From contig NZ_SRHX01000012.1 in assembly GCF_004565475.1 (NCBI RefSeq), forward strand, positions 1 to 61,904: DNA of 61,904 bases. Direction: 5' to 3'. Below are positions 30,054 through 39,902 of the stretch, piece by piece. The notes under the pieces are model-generated. The model did no database searches and was not told the DNA's origin. It was given only the letters and a program-made list of their open reading frames with translations. Positions within the stretch are counted from its first letter, which is position 1; every line of letters begins with the position of its first letter. A program made the translations under genes and the position numbers. Origin of the DNA: Lonepinella koalarum (GTDB lineage: Bacteria > Pseudomonadota > Gammaproteobacteria > Enterobacterales > Pasteurellaceae).

Positions 30054-30785
30054 ATGAGAATACCCAGAATTTATCACCCCGCCCCCTTAGAAAACCAAAC
30101 CACTTGTCAACTCAGCGAAGATGCTGCCAATCACGTTGGGCGAGTATTGCGTATGCAAGTGGGCGAAAAATTAGAGCTATTTGATGGTTCAAATTATATT
30201 TATTCCGCTCAAATTACCGAAAGCAACAAAAAAGCGGTAGTGGTAGAACTTTTAGATCGTCAACTTGATAACCGAGAAAGCCCATTGAACATTCATTTAG
30301 GGCAAGTGATCTCTCGTGGCGAACGGATGGAATTTACCATTCAGAAGTCGGTAGAATTGGGGGTAAATGTGATTACACCCTTGTGGTCAGAGCGTTGTGG
30401 GGTGAAATTGGATGCGGAGAGGATGACGAAAAAAATTCAGCAGTGGCAGAAAATTGCTATTGCTGCTTGTGAACAATGTGGACGGAATGTGGTGCCTGAA
30501 ATTCGTCCAATGATGAAGTTGCAAGATTGGTGTGCGGAGCAAGATGGGGCGTTAAAGCTCAATCTGCACCCAAGAGCGAAGTATTCCATTAAGACCTTGC
30601 CTGACATTCCTGCGGCTGGCGTACGGTTGTTGATTGGATCAGAGGGCGGTTTATCGCCCCAAGAAATCAGTCAAACCGAACAACAAGGCTTTACCGACAT
30701 TTTGCTAGGCAAGCGAGTGTTACGTACGGAAACCGCGGCGTTGACCGCCATTACCGCATTACAAGTGTGTTTTGGTGATTTATAA
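30054..30785 (+). CDS. rsmE: 16S rRNA (uracil-1498 N3)-methyltransferase
   Basis: 243 residues. SPOUT-class enzyme that methylates U1498 in the ribosomal decoding centre. Family features are RIYHPAPL at the start, [24 protein letters not shown] in the middle (substrate face), and the knot motifs [14 protein letters not shown] and [11 protein letters not shown]. Length and ends match the family. Confidence 0.96.
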   Translation: MRIPRIYHPAPLENQTTCQLSEDAANHVGRVLRMQVGEKLELFDGSNYIYSAQITESNKKAVVVELLDRQLDNRESPLNIHLGQVISRGERMEFTIQKSVELGVNVITPLWSERCGVKLDAERMTKKIQQWQKIAIAACEQCGRNVVPEIRPMMKLQDWCAEQDGALKLNLHPRAKYSIKTLPDIPAAGVRLLIGSEGGLSPQEISQTEQQGFTDILLGKRVLRTETAALTAITALQVCFGDL

Positions 30786-30852
30786 CCGTTTTATCTTCAT
30801 CAATTTTCCCGTATAATGCGGTGCAAATTTTCATTATTTTTTGAGATAACTT

Positions 30853-31761
30853 ATGACAACAACTTTTAACGTAAAAACATTCCAAGGGATGATTTTAGCC
30901 CTGCAAGATTACTGGGCGAAACAGGGAGCAACCCTTGTACAGCCTTTTGATATGGAAGTCGGTGCAGGCACTTCGCACCCAATGACCGCTTTGCGTGCAT
31001 TAGGGCCTGAGCCAATGGCATTTGCTTATGTACAGCCATCACGTCGCCCGACTGACGGTCGCTATGGCGAAAACCCAAACCGCTTACAACATTATTATCA
31101 ATTCCAAGTAGTCATCAAGCCGTCCCCTGATAATATTCAAGAACTCTATTTAGATAGCCTAAAAATGCTCGGTTTTGACCCAACGCAAAACGATATTCGC
31201 TTTGTGGAAGACAACTGGGAAAACCCAACCTTAGGGGCGTGGGGCTTAGGTTGGGAAGTGTGGTTGAACGGAATGGAAGTCACCCAATTTACCTATTTCC
31301 AACAAGTGGGCGGTTTAGAATGTCGTCCTGTCACAGGCGAAATTACCTACGGTTTAGAGCGTTTGGCGATGTATATTCAAGGTGTGGACAGCGTGTATGA
31401 CTTAGTTTATTCAGACGGTTCGTTAGGCAAAACCACCTATGGCGACGTGTTCCATCAAAACGAAGTCGAGCAATCTGCCTACAATTTTGAATACGCCGAC
31501 ACTGATTTCTTATTTCAATGTTTCGATCACTACGAAAAAGAAGCCAAAGCCCTGTTAGAATTAGAAAAACCGTTACCACTGCCCGCTTACGAACGCATTT
31601 TAAAAGCTGCACACAGCTTTAATATGCTCGATGCACGCAAAGCAATTTCGGTAACGGAACGTCAGCGGTATATTTTACGCATTCGTACCTTAACCAAAGG
31701 TGTGGCGGAAGCCTATTACGCCAGCCGTGAAGCGTTGGGATTTCCGGGGTGTAAGAAGTAG
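30853..31761 (+). CDS. glyQ: Glycyl-tRNA synthetase alpha subunit
   Basis: 302 residues, standard for the bacterial alpha2-beta2 enzyme. Class II catalytic subunit; motif 2 region [20 protein letters not shown] and motif 3 region [13 protein letters not shown] are visible. Its partner glyS is normally immediately downstream, but here 1.6 kb with three unrelated genes intervene. Confidence 0.97.
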   Translation: MTTTFNVKTFQGMILALQDYWAKQGATLVQPFDMEVGAGTSHPMTALRALGPEPMAFAYVQPSRRPTDGRYGENPNRLQHYYQFQVVIKPSPDNIQELYLDSLKMLGFDPTQNDIRFVEDNWENPTLGAWGLGWEVWLNGMEVTQFTYFQQVGGLECRPVTGEITYGLERLAMYIQGVDSVYDLVYSDGSLGKTTYGDVFHQNEVEQSAYNFEYADTDFLFQCFDHYEKEAKALLELEKPLPLPAYERILKAAHSFNMLDARKAISVTERQRYILRIRTLTKGVAEAYYASREALGFPGCKK

Positions 31762-31766
31762 GTGAG

Positions 31767-31791
31767 ATTCGGGACGCAGTGCGTTCCGAAT
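31767..31791. repeat. 25-base palindromic element, intergenic copy
   Basis: Arms ATTCGG-g-ACGCA and TGCGT-t-CCGAAT around a central G. It lies 5 bases after the glyQ stop. A sister copy with the same ACGCA-g-TGCGT core is inside the next gene at 32113-32139. Confidence 0.7.
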
Positions 31792-31831
31792 TGTGCAGTC
31801 ACTGATTGCAAAATCTAAATAGAGAAACAAA

Positions 31832-32854
31832 ATGCCGAATTTGCCACAAACCAACAATACGCTATTTAGCCAAATTGCCGAAATTATTCATCAGGCAAGA
31901 AACCAAGTTCGCCAAACGGTCAACGTAGCGATGGTGCAATCTTATTGGGAAATCGGTCGGTTAATTGTTGAGAATGAACAACAAGGTAATCAAAGAGCCG
32001 ATTACGGTAAATATGTATTGCAAGATTTGTCAAAACGCTTAACAGAAATGTTTGGAAAAGGGTTTGGCGTATCTAACTTACGCAATATGCGTCAATTTTT
32101 CTTGGCGTTTCCAATTCGCCACGCAGTGCGTAGCGAATTAAGTTGGACACATTATCGTAGTTTGATACGGATTGAAAATAATCAAGCACGTCAATGGTAT
32201 TTAAATGAGGCTATTGAACAACATTGGTCGGCTCGAGCCTTAGAGCGCCAAATTTCTGTATTGTATTACGAACGTTTATTAGCAAGTCAAAACAAAACGC
32301 CAGTGATTACCGAAGCGGAACAAAAAACCGAAGAACTAAAAGAAACCATTGAAGATTATTTGCGTGATCCTTATATTTTGGATTTCTTAAATCTACAAGA
32401 TGGCACTTATCAAGAAAATGATGTTGAGCAAGCCATTATCAACAATTTGCAACTGTTTTTGTTAGAGCTTGGCAAAGGTTTTGCTTTTGTGGAACGCCAA
32501 AAACGAATTCGTTTTGATGATGAAGATTTTTATATTGATTTGGTGTTTTACAATTTCAAACTCAAATGCTTTTTGTTGATTGATTTAAAAATCGGCAAAT
32601 TAAAACATCAAGACATAGGGCAAATGGATACCTATGTTCGCTTATTTGATCAAGAAATTAAAGGAGCAGATGATAATCCAACTATCGGCTTAGTATTATG
32701 CAGTGAAAAAAGCGAAGCAGTGGCGAAATATTCAGTTTTGGCAGATCGCAAGCAGTTATTTAGTGCCAAGTATTTACCGTTTTTACCAACGGAGAAAGAG
32801 CTGGAAGAACAGATTACTAAGGCGAGATTGGCTACACAGTGCATGGAGAATTAG
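31832..32854 (+). CDS. YhcG-type nuclease (DUF1016, PD-(D/E)XK)
   Basis: 340 residues. The N-terminal DUF1016_N helical domain (~5-150) has QSYWEIGRLIVENEQQG, GFGVSNLRNMRQFF and ELSWTHYRSL. The C-terminal PD-(D/E)XK nuclease domain (~165-330) has DEDFYIDLVFYNFKLKCFLLIDLKIGK, where Asp and the D-x-K pair are the probable metal ligands. Homologues sit in mobile and defence-associated positions or beside restriction systems; the cellular role is unclear. A palindromic repeat (32113-32139) is embedded in frame and encodes PIRHAVRSE. Accessory insertion between glyQ and glyS. Confidence 0.88.
   Translation: MPNLPQTNNTLFSQIAEIIHQARNQVRQTVNVAMVQSYWEIGRLIVENEQQGNQRADYGKYVLQDLSKRLTEMFGKGFGVSNLRNMRQFFLAFPIRHAVRSELSWTHYRSLIRIENNQARQWYLNEAIEQHWSARALERQISVLYYERLLASQNKTPVITEAEQKTEELKETIEDYLRDPYILDFLNLQDGTYQENDVEQAIINNLQLFLLELGKGFAFVERQKRIRFDDEDFYIDLVFYNFKLKCFLLIDLKIGKLKHQDIGQMDTYVRLFDQEIKGADDNPTIGLVLCSEKSEAVAKYSVLADRKQLFSAKYLPFLPTEKELEEQITKARLATQCMEN
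32113..32139. repeat. 27-base palindromic element inside the nuclease gene
   Basis: Arms AATTCGC-c-ACGCA and TGCGT-a-GCGAATT around a central G. Same core as 31767-31791. The element is in frame in the coding sequence and does not interrupt it. Confidence 0.75.
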
Positions 32855-32906
32855 TGAGTGATATAATTTACATATGTTGTCATCTAAAATTTAAGGGAGA
32901 ATACAA

Positions 32907-33089
32907 ATGTTATTCCAAAAAGAAAAAGGCTACGATGAATTTTTAGCAGAGCAAATCAAACAAGCACGAGAAGATATTCAAGCAGGTAAAGTGCTTACAC
33001 TAGCCGAATCAAAGGCTCGTACCCAAGCTTTGCTTGAGCGAAAAGCAAGAGAATTAGAGCAAACTCAGCAAGGTACGATTTATGCCTAA
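32907..33089 (+). CDS. Small antitoxin-like protein (ParD/RelB-like)
   Basis: 60 residues, mostly helical and charged, with the pattern D-x-L-x(5)-AREDIQAGKVLTLAE, which is common in the toxin-wrapping half of RelB/StbD/ParD antitoxins. No clear ribbon-helix-helix DNA-binding half is visible, so this may be a reduced antitoxin. AAGGGAG lies 8 bases before the ATG. It overlaps the next frame by 8 bases, the usual coupling in toxin-antitoxin operons. Confidence 0.7.
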   Translation: MLFQKEKGYDEFLAEQIKQAREDIQAGKVLTLAESKARTQALLERKARELEQTQQGTIYA

Positions 33090-33362
33090 ATTGATTTTGA
33101 CTCAAAAAGCACAGAGTAATTTAGACAAAATAATTGAAAACATTGTTGATTATACAGGCTATGAACTTAGCGGCATAAAACTATCAAATGATTTATATGA
33201 GAAAATGGAATTAATTGCTTTTATGCCCACCATTGGGCGTTGTCGAGATGATGGTTCACTGGAAACATTTTGTCGAAATTATCGGATGTTTACGAAATTA
33301 TTGATGATATTGTTTACATTGAAACCATAATTCATTGTAGTAGATTATATCCTAGACCTTAA
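33082..33362 (+). pseudogene. ParE/RelE-family toxin gene with a frameshift near its 3' end
   Basis: The frame opened at 33082 reads as a ParE-like toxin (LILTQKAQSNLDKIIENIV ... MPTIGRCRDDGSLETFCRNYR), then drifts to FTKLLMILFTLKP and stops at 33328-33330. Reading from 33288 in another frame restores the family C-terminus: VYEIIDDIVYIETIIHCSRLYPRP, stop at 33360-33362. One missing base around 33286-33288, where CGGATGTTTAC would be expected as CGGAT-N-GTTTAC, explains both. Either the toxin has been disarmed by mutation or the base was lost in sequencing. Confidence 0.88.
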
Positions 33363-33404
33363 TAGAACGTATTTATAAAAATAAATTAAAGAGAATAAAA
33401 CCCA

Positions 33405-35471
33405 ATGACAACCCAAAACTTCATAGTAGAAATCGGCACTGAAGAGTTGCCTCCGAAAGCGTTAAAAACCCTTGCTACGGCTTTTGCGGAGAATTTTACC
33501 GCAGAACTGAATCAAGCTGGTTTAACATTCAGTCAAATTAAATGGTTCGCCACTCCACGCCGTTTAGCGTTGAAAGTGGCGGATTTAGCCACCGAACAGC
33601 CAAGTAAGCAAATTGAAAAACGAGGGCCTGCAGTAGCGGCAGCCTTTGATGCCAATGGCAATCCAACCAAAGCCGCTGAAGGTTGGGCGAGAGGTTGTGG
33701 TATTACTGTGGATCAAGCGGAGCGTGTGGCAACCGATAAAGGCGAATGGCTGGTGCATCGTGCGGTGCAACAAGGGCAAGCCACCAAAAATCTTTTACCC
33801 GATTTGGTCGCAGTCGCACTGGCGAAATTGCCAATTCCAAAACCAATGCGTTGGGCGGATAAAACCGTGCAGTTTATTCGTCCTGTGCATACGGTAACAA
33901 TGTTGCTCGGTTCAGAACTGATTGACGGTGAAATTTTAGGTGTGAAAAGCGGTCGTACCATTCGTGGACACCGTTTTTTAGGCGAGCGTGAATTTGATAT
34001 TCAACACGCTGATGAGTATCCGCAAGTTTTAGCCGAACGTGGTCAAGTGATTGCCGATTTTAATGAGCGTAAAGCGATTATTTTGGCAAAATCGCAAGAA
34101 AAAGCCACCGCACTTGGTGGCGTGGCAGATATTGATGAAGATTTGTTAGATGAAGTGACTTCATTAGTGGAATACCCGAATGTGTTAACCGCCAAATTTG
34201 AAGAACGTTTCTTAGCCGTGCCAGCGGAAGCTTTAGTTTACACGATGAAAGGCGACCAAAAATATTTCCCGATTTACGATAAAAATGGCAAATTATTACC
34301 GCACTTTATCTTCGTTTCCAACATTATTCCAGCGGATCCAACAGCGATTATTGAAGGCAACGAAAAAGTGGTGCGTCCACGTTTGACGGATGCGGAATTT
34401 TTCTTCAAAACCGATTTAAAACAACGTTTGGAAGATCGTTTACCACGTTTGGAAACTGTGTTATTCCAACAACAGCTTGGTACATTGCGTGATAAAACCG
34501 CTCGTATTGAACAGTTGGCAGGTGAAATTGCCGCTCAAATTGGGGCGGATGTGGCAAAAGCCAAACGGGCAGGTTTATTGTCAAAATGCGACTTGATGAC
34601 CAATATGGTGTTTGAATTTACCGATACGCAAGGCGTAATGGGAATGCACTATGCTCGCCATGATGGCGAAGATGAAGAGGTCGCAGTGGCGTTAAACGAA
34701 CAATATATGCCACGTTTTGCAGGCGATAATTTGCCAAATTCTTTAGTGGCGTGTTCGGTGGCATTGGCGGATAAAATTGATACCTTAACAGGTATTTTCG
34801 GCATCGGACAAGCCCCAAAAGGCAGTGCTGACCCATTTGCATTACGCCGTGCAGCTCTTGGATCGCTTCGGATTATCGTGGAGAAAAATCTTCCGCTTGA
34901 TTTAACTATTTTAGTTGAAAAATCCACCGCACTTTTTGGCGACAAACTGACCAATAAAAACGTGGTGAATGACGTAGTAGACTTTATGCTCGGTCGTTTC
35001 CGTGCGTGGTATCAAGATGAAGGTATTGCGGTGGATGAAATTCAGGCTGTACTGGCTCGCCGTCCAACTCGTCCTGCGGATTTTGATGCCCGTGTTCGTG
35101 CGGTGTCGCATTTCCGCACATTGGATTCAGCGGAAGCCTTAGCGGCAGCCAATAAACGGGTGAGCAATATTCTAGCTAAAGCGGATATTGAAATTGGCAA
35201 GATTGATTTATCTGCCTGTGTTGAGACTGCGGAAAAAGCACTTGCCGAAAATGTGGTTGCTCTTCAACAAGCAGTGCAACCATTAATTGCCAAAGGCGAT
35301 TACAGTGCGGTGTTAGATGAATTAGCCAATCTTCGCCAGCCAGTAGATAATTTCTTTGATAACGTGATGGTAAATGCTGACGATCAAAAATTGCGTCAAA
35401 ACCGTTTAGCTATTTTGCAAACTTTACAAGATTTATTCTTGCAAGTGGCAGATATTTCAGTATTGCAGTAA
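33405..35471 (+). CDS. glyS: Glycyl-tRNA synthetase beta subunit
   Basis: 688 residues, standard length. Provides tRNA binding and assists the alpha subunit. Family features are [13 protein letters not shown] at the start, [28 protein letters not shown] and [11 protein letters not shown] near the C-terminal third, and the anticodon-binding tail. It probably needs its own promoter or readthrough across the inserted nuclease/toxin-antitoxin genes. Confidence 0.97.
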   Translation: MTTQNFIVEIGTEELPPKALKTLATAFAENFTAELNQAGLTFSQIKWFATPRRLALKVADLATEQPSKQIEKRGPAVAAAFDANGNPTKAAEGWARGCGITVDQAERVATDKGEWLVHRAVQQGQATKNLLPDLVAVALAKLPIPKPMRWADKTVQFIRPVHTVTMLLGSELIDGEILGVKSGRTIRGHRFLGEREFDIQHADEYPQVLAERGQVIADFNERKAIILAKSQEKATALGGVADIDEDLLDEVTSLVEYPNVLTAKFEERFLAVPAEALVYTMKGDQKYFPIYDKNGKLLPHFIFVSNIIPADPTAIIEGNEKVVRPRLTDAEFFFKTDLKQRLEDRLPRLETVLFQQQLGTLRDKTARIEQLAGEIAAQIGADVAKAKRAGLLSKCDLMTNMVFEFTDTQGVMGMHYARHDGEDEEVAVALNEQYMPRFAGDNLPNSLVACSVALADKIDTLTGIFGIGQAPKGSADPFALRRAALGSLRIIVEKNLPLDLTILVEKSTALFGDKLTNKNVVNDVVDFMLGRFRAWYQDEGIAVDEIQAVLARRPTRPADFDARVRAVSHFRTLDSAEALAAANKRVSNILAKADIEIGKIDLSACVETAEKALAENVVALQQAVQPLIAKGDYSAVLDELANLRQPVDNFFDNVMVNADDQKLRQNRLAILQTLQDLFLQVADISVLQ

Positions 35472-35500
35472 TTAAAATAGCGCTACAGCGTAGCGAAACC

Positions 35501-35533
35501 ATGCTTAACCCCGTACCAAGTACGGGGTCTTTT
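35501..35533 (+). terminator. Terminator after glyS, built from the CTTAACCCCGTAC element
   Basis: ACCCCGTAC (35508-35516) and GTACGGGGT (35520-35528) form a 9-bp stem with a 3-base loop, followed by CTTTT. It shares ATGCTTAACCCCGTAC with 18451. The convergent pepP ends at 35537. Confidence 0.85.
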
Positions 35534-35536
35534 GTA

Positions 35537-36901
35537 TTATCTTTCCGCCATTAATGCCTCAATCTCATCAACTTCTTTTGGTACAGCTGACGTAAAAATT
35601 TTATTCCCCGTTTCGGTAATTAAAATATTATCTTCAATGCGTACGCCGATACCTTTATATTGTTCCGGCACATCAGATTTTGACGAAATATATAAGCCCG
35701 GTTCAACCGTCAACACCATACCAGGTTGTAACGTACGGTCTCTTACTTTAGAATTTCTATCTACATTATGCGAGCCGTTGCTATAACTGCCGACATCATG
35801 CACATCTAAGCCTAACCAATGCCCTAAACCATGCATATAAAATTCTTTGTAAGCCTGATTGGCAATGAGTTCTTCTACATCACCTTTTAAAATGCCTAAA
35901 CGGACTAAACCTTCGGTTTTAATCCGCACTACTTCATCATTAGCTTGTTGAATCGAATTGCCAGCGACTAAGATTTCAAGGGCGCGTTTTTGCGCTTTTA
36001 GTACAATCTCATAAATTTCCCGTTGTGCTGGGCTAAATTTGCCGTTGATCGGGAATGTTCGCGTAATATCGCCCGCATACATGGCAAATTCACAACCCGC
36101 ATCAATAAGTAATAAATCACCATCTTTCAAAGGTTGATCGTTTTCAACATAGTGCAAAATACAGGCATTTTCGCCACCACCGATAATACTATTATAGGAC
36201 GCATATCTTGCCCCAAAACGATTAAATTCATGCAACATTTCACTTTCAATTTCATATTCAAAACGATTGGCACGAGCTTCTTTCATTGCTCTAATGTGAG
36301 CCAACGCCGAAATTTGTCCAGCTTGTTGCATAATGCGAATTTCATTTTCAGATTTGAATAAACGCATTTCATCTAATATGGGTTGTAATGGGGTGAATTC
36401 TTGTGGTGCAAGATATTTTCGACCAGCAATAGCTCGCAAATCTGGTAGTAAACTTTGCATAAATTCATCATCTGCTGATCGCCCGTCTAATCCCTGTAAG
36501 AAATACACGGTTTTTGCTTCAAACAATAAGGTAGGTAACTGTTGTTTCAACTCACTAATATTAAAAGCCTGATCAATTTGTAAGGCTTGTGGCGCTTTTT
36601 CAATACCTAATCGTCTGCCGTCCCAAGTTTCTCTTTCTGGATCAGAAGGACGCAAGAAAAGTGCAGTGGAAATTTGCTGATTTTTTTTACTTAACACTAA
36701 AACACTTTCAGGTTCATTAAATCCCGTGAGATACCAAAAATAACTGTCTTGACGGAATGGGTAGGTACAATGGCTATTACGAAATTGTTCTTTTGATGAA
36801 AAAATAACTGCACTTGAGTTATCCTCCATTTGTGCTAGTAATTTAGCACGGCGTTGAATAAATTCTTCTTTTGGAATGACGTTCATATAGGCTAAATCCA
36901 T
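35537..36901 (-). CDS. pepP: Xaa-Pro aminopeptidase P
   Basis: 454 residues. Dimanganese peptidase that removes an N-terminal residue preceding proline. The N-terminal creatinase-like domain includes FRQDSYFWYLTGFNEPES. The pita-bread catalytic domain has the metal ligands in LLIDAGCEF, GDITRTFPINGKF, HGLGHWLGLDVHDVG, and EPGLYI. AGGAG precedes the ATG at 36901. It lies 9 bases after ygfB, the conserved order also seen in enterobacteria, although no ubiH follows. Confidence 0.96.
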   Translation of the reverse strand: MDLAYMNVIPKEEFIQRRAKLLAQMEDNSSAVIFSSKEQFRNSHCTYPFRQDSYFWYLTGFNEPESVLVLSKKNQQISTALFLRPSDPERETWDGRRLGIEKAPQALQIDQAFNISELKQQLPTLLFEAKTVYFLQGLDGRSADDEFMQSLLPDLRAIAGRKYLAPQEFTPLQPILDEMRLFKSENEIRIMQQAGQISALAHIRAMKEARANRFEYEIESEMLHEFNRFGARYASYNSIIGGGENACILHYVENDQPLKDGDLLLIDAGCEFAMYAGDITRTFPINGKFSPAQREIYEIVLKAQKRALEILVAGNSIQQANDEVVRIKTEGLVRLGILKGDVEELIANQAYKEFYMHGLGHWLGLDVHDVGSYSNGSHNVDRNSKVRDRTLQPGMVLTVEPGLYISSKSDVPEQYKGIGVRIEDNILITETGNKIFTSAVPKEVDEIEALMAER

Positions 36902-36910
36902 AATTATCTC

Positions 36911-37456
36911 CTAGTGAATAGTTGGTTTTGCTGTTTCAAACGGACGAAAATGCGTATAAAACAACGTAGCAATCGTCCGAACATATTCAATAATTTCTTC
37001 TAAGGCTTCGGCTAATTCTTCGGGATCATCTTGATCATCATAGCCTAATTGACAAATATCGTGTAGATCATCAATGGCTTCACCAATTTCGCCCTTTTCA
37101 TGATCTAATTGGGTTTGGACCAAGCCTAAACCCAATAAAAAGTGATTTGCCCACTCGCATAAAGCATCAGCTTGAGCAAAAATATCTGCTTCTTCATCTG
37201 GTAATAATAATTCAAAATTAAAACCGTCAATATCGCTTAAAGTGTGGTTAATTTTAGTGTAGATTTCCGTGACTTCTTTTAATAAATCCGTAGGATAGGC
37301 GTGATTATCATTGGTAAATTGATAGAGCAAGGGCTGCCAACTTTGATCGTCTAATCCACCACAAATTAGCCCACTGAGAAACCCGTGTAATTCGGCGGCA
37401 GAAAGGGCTACACTGGCAGATTTAAGTTTTTGGTTCAGTTGAAAATAATCGATCAT
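36911..37456 (-). CDS. ygfB: UPF0149 family protein YgfB
   Basis: 181 residues, acidic and helical. Family signatures are [12 protein letters not shown] near the N-terminus, and [12 protein letters not shown] with [15 protein letters not shown] near the C-terminus. Function is not firmly assigned in this group. Paired with pepP and divergent from zapA. Confidence 0.92.
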   Translation of the reverse strand: MIDYFQLNQKLKSASVALSAAELHGFLSGLICGGLDDQSWQPLLYQFTNDNHAYPTDLLKEVTEIYTKINHTLSDIDGFNFELLLPDEEADIFAQADALCEWANHFLLGLGLVQTQLDHEKGEIGEAIDDLHDICQLGYDDQDDPEELAEALEEIIEYVRTIATLFYTHFRPFETAKPTIH

Positions 37457-37558
37457 ATTTTTTCCTTTAATGAATATCCGTTAATTCTAACAGATTATTC
37501 ATGACATAAAATCTTTCTCTGTGGCATAATAACAAAAATTTCAACCAATGGTGAAAAA

Positions 37559-37882
37559 ATGGCATTAAAAAAGATTGAATTAAACTTTTTGGGGCAAGTT
37601 TATTTACTCAATGTTCCAGAAGAACAGCATGATGAATTACGTGAAGCAGCTAGACTGTTAGATTTACGAGTCACAGAAATGAAAGAGCGTATGCAAACGG
37701 TAAAAGTAGATCGCGCGGTAAATGTAGTGGCATTAAATTTAAGTTTTGAATTATTACAAGAAAAGCACAAAAATGCCTTAATGGAAAAAGTGTTACAAGA
37801 TCAAATTCAGCAATTATCGGCATCCTTAGAAAATATTTTGACGAGGACAACAAATCAACAACCAGCGTACGAAATTCAATAA
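37559..37882 (+). CDS. zapA: Cell division protein ZapA
   Basis: 107 residues (typical 100-110). Promotes FtsZ filament bundling at the Z ring. The N-terminal domain has VYLLNVPEEQHDELREAARLLD, and the C-terminal half is a coiled coil (NLSFELLQEKHK). It is followed by 6S RNA and the 5-formyl-THF cyclo-ligase gene, the same order as in E. coli. Confidence 0.94.
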   Translation: MALKKIELNFLGQVYLLNVPEEQHDELREAARLLDLRVTEMKERMQTVKVDRAVNVVALNLSFELLQEKHKNALMEKVLQDQIQQLSASLENILTRTTNQQPAYEIQ

Positions 37883-37950
37883 ACGCGGTGTTTTGTCAAA
37901 ATAAATACTAGTTAATTTTGCTGATTTGCGTTAGTATAAAGATTCTAAAG

Positions 37951-38157
37951 ATTACCTGAGATGTTCGCCAAAGGGTTACGTCCCTGAGCCGATACTTATA
38001 TACTTCGAGTTGGTTCTCTATGTTGTTGGTGTGCAAGCTTAGTATGCTCTTGTAGCTGAGCGATAAGACATAATTAAGAAGCCTAAAAATGACTATAACT
38101 AACTCCCTTGAACCGTCGGGTTCAAGGACCGACCACCCGCAACGGCATCTCGGGGCT
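37951..38157 (+). ncRNA. ssrS: 6S RNA
   Basis: Located between zapA and the cyclo-ligase gene, the conserved site of ssrS. The 5' segment ACCTGAGATGTTCGCCAA and the 3' segment GGCATCTCGGGG match and pair as the closing stem of 6S RNA. The inner segments TCCCTGAGCCGATA and CCCTTGAACC...GGGTTCAAGG are also recognisable. It binds sigma-70 RNA polymerase as an open-promoter mimic. The exact ends are estimates. Confidence 0.93.
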
Positions 38158-38180
38158 TTTCTCAAATTCAACTCATAATT

Positions 38181-38762
38181 ATGCACAGTACTACACAAAA
38201 AACCATTCAAAGTCGTCATAATATACGCCAACAAATCCGCAAAACTCGGCAAAATTTAACCGCGCTTGAGCAAACCCAAGCGGAACAAAATATTACCCAA
38301 CAAGCGATGGATTTAATTACTCTGCGACAAGCTCAAAATATTGCATTATATCTGGCTTTTGATGGAGAAATCTCCACACAATTACTGATCGAAAAACTCT
38401 GGCAACAAGGTAAAAACGTCTATTTACCAGTATTACACCCGTTTTGTCCGGGATATTTATTATTCTTGCAACATCGTCCTAATATTCCATTAATGAGAAA
38501 TAAATTTGGTATTTTGGAACCGCAGTTAAATGTGCAAAATGTATTGCCAGTAGAGCAACTTGATATAATTTTTACTCCATTGGTCGCTTTCGACCAACAG
38601 GGTAATCGTTTAGGTATGGGCGGTGGATTTTATGACCGTACTTTACAGGGTTGGCAGCAAAAATCTTTCATCCCTGTCGGATTGGCACATCAATGCCAAC
38701 AGGTAGAATCACTTCCAATAGAAAGTTGGGATATGCCGTTGTTTGGGATTTTGGTAGCATAA
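38181..38762 (+). CDS. fau: 5-formyltetrahydrofolate cyclo-ligase
   Basis: 193 residues. ATP-dependent conversion of 5-formyl-THF to 5,10-methenyl-THF (ygfA/fau). Visible are the N-terminal RQQIRKTRQ, the substrate region YLAFDGEISTQLLI, and the C-terminal ATP/Mg site FDQQGNRLGMGGGFYDRTL. It starts 24 bases after the 6S RNA, as expected for co-transcription. Confidence 0.95.
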   Translation: MHSTTQKTIQSRHNIRQQIRKTRQNLTALEQTQAEQNITQQAMDLITLRQAQNIALYLAFDGEISTQLLIEKLWQQGKNVYLPVLHPFCPGYLLFLQHRPNIPLMRNKFGILEPQLNVQNVLPVEQLDIIFTPLVAFDQQGNRLGMGGGFYDRTLQGWQQKSFIPVGLAHQCQQVESLPIESWDMPLFGILVA

Positions 38763-38765
38763 ATA

Positions 38766-39665
38766 TCATTTTTCTGACAAGATATTATTTTTTAATACCT
38801 GAATAAATTTCTTGAGATTCGGATTCGCATTATTTTTATTCCAAATCAGTTCCAGAATATAGTAACAGTTACCTTCAATTTCAATACCGACAGTATTCTC
38901 TGTTACTAAGTGCAAGCGATGTTGTGGTAACAAAAAGACAGCTTGTTTATTTAATTCAATATTAAATAAACAAGTTCTGAAATTGGGATATTCTTTATAT
39001 AAAGTAAAATCAATATTATTTTTTATAAAGTAATTCGTACTACACATTTCAGCATAAGAGACCTCTTTAGGATCTTCTCGAATAATCGGATATTGAGCGA
39101 CTTCTTTTAATGAAATAGACTGACGACCTGCAAGCGGATGAGCTTTGTTCACAATGGCACAAAGTTGATCTGTTTGTAATGGAAGTGTGTTGAAACTGTC
39201 AAATTTATCAATAATATTAGGACGCAGAATCAATCCTACATCATACTCATTGGAATGAATAAAATTAATAATTTCATCAAGCTCACCATCCCGATAATCA
39301 ATATTGACTGAATGATATTTTTCTCTGAATTCATCAATGGTTTTAACTAAAAGATGGCTAAAAGCTTCACCTAAATAACCAATCGACAGTTTTTGTTTGG
39401 CTTTTCCAGTGAAATTATGTATGGTAGAAACTGAATTTTCAAATTGTTTAAGAATCTTTTTTGCTTCACTAAATACTAAAATTCCCGTCGTAGTCAGTTT
39501 TACGTTATGCGTATCTCGAAAAAATAATTCATCACCAAAGAAGTCTTCTAATCTTTGAATATGCCGACTTAGAACAGGTTGTGTTAGGTTTAATGCTTGT
39601 GCGGTTTTAGTAAAATTAAGTGTTTCAGCAAGCATAATATATTCTTTTAATAATTGAATTTTCAT
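38766..39665 (-). CDS. LysR-family regulator 1 of the catabolic island
   Basis: 299 residues. N-terminal winged helix (LNFTKTAQALNLTQPVLSRHIQRLEDFFG) and a C-terminal effector-binding domain (~90-295). It is divergent from the hydrolase gene at 39903, the classic LysR arrangement, and a T-N11-A box lies between them (39760-39778). It is a close paralog of the regulator at 44135-45058 along its whole length (for example both have TIDEFREKYHS, EYPNF-TCLF-IELN and VFL-PQHRLHL). The effector is probably the island's substrate or a ring-opened intermediate (inferred). Confidence 0.93.
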   Translation of the reverse strand: MKIQLLKEYIMLAETLNFTKTAQALNLTQPVLSRHIQRLEDFFGDELFFRDTHNVKLTTTGILVFSEAKKILKQFENSVSTIHNFTGKAKQKLSIGYLGEAFSHLLVKTIDEFREKYHSVNIDYRDGELDEIINFIHSNEYDVGLILRPNIIDKFDSFNTLPLQTDQLCAIVNKAHPLAGRQSISLKEVAQYPIIREDPKEVSYAEMCSTNYFIKNNIDFTLYKEYPNFRTCLFNIELNKQAVFLLPQHRLHLVTENTVGIEIEGNCYYILELIWNKNNANPNLKKFIQVLKNNILSEK

Positions 39666-39759
39666 TGTTTTTCTAATTCTACCTAGTTGTTAATTCTACC
39701 ACGATTAGCCAATACTTAAAAATATACTATACCTTGCTGTATTCACTATCAAGTGTTTG

Positions 39760-39826
39760 TTATGTAAAAATTGAATAACTATGAATAAAAAAAGAATTTC
39801 TCAAGTTTTTATGTGAAATGTATCTT
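39760..39826 (+). promoter_or_regulatory. Shared island promoter element, copy A (hydrolase gene)
   Basis: TTAT (39760-39763), 11 bases, then ATAA (39775-39778): a perfect dyad of the LysR T-N11-A type. AAAGAATTTCT follows at 39791-39801, exactly 31 bases after the first T. TATCTT at 39821-39826 could be the -10. The same geometry recurs at 45093 and 45972. Confidence 0.8.
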
Positions 39827-39902
39827 TAGCACCAGTTCAGCAATTCAGACTGATTCTAAAAAATTAATTTTATTTCATAATAAACAACTCAAGGAGTTCT
39901 CT

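Noticed and set aside
29948-30184. Small hydrophobic ORF overlapping the start of rsmE
   Set aside because: It uses a TTG start without a clear ribosome-binding site, its hydrophobic stretch comes from U-rich sequence, and its second half is rsmE in another frame.
37908-38252. 114-residue minus-strand ORF
   Set aside because: It lies on top of the 6S RNA gene and the start of the cyclo-ligase gene; no family features or ribosome-binding site.
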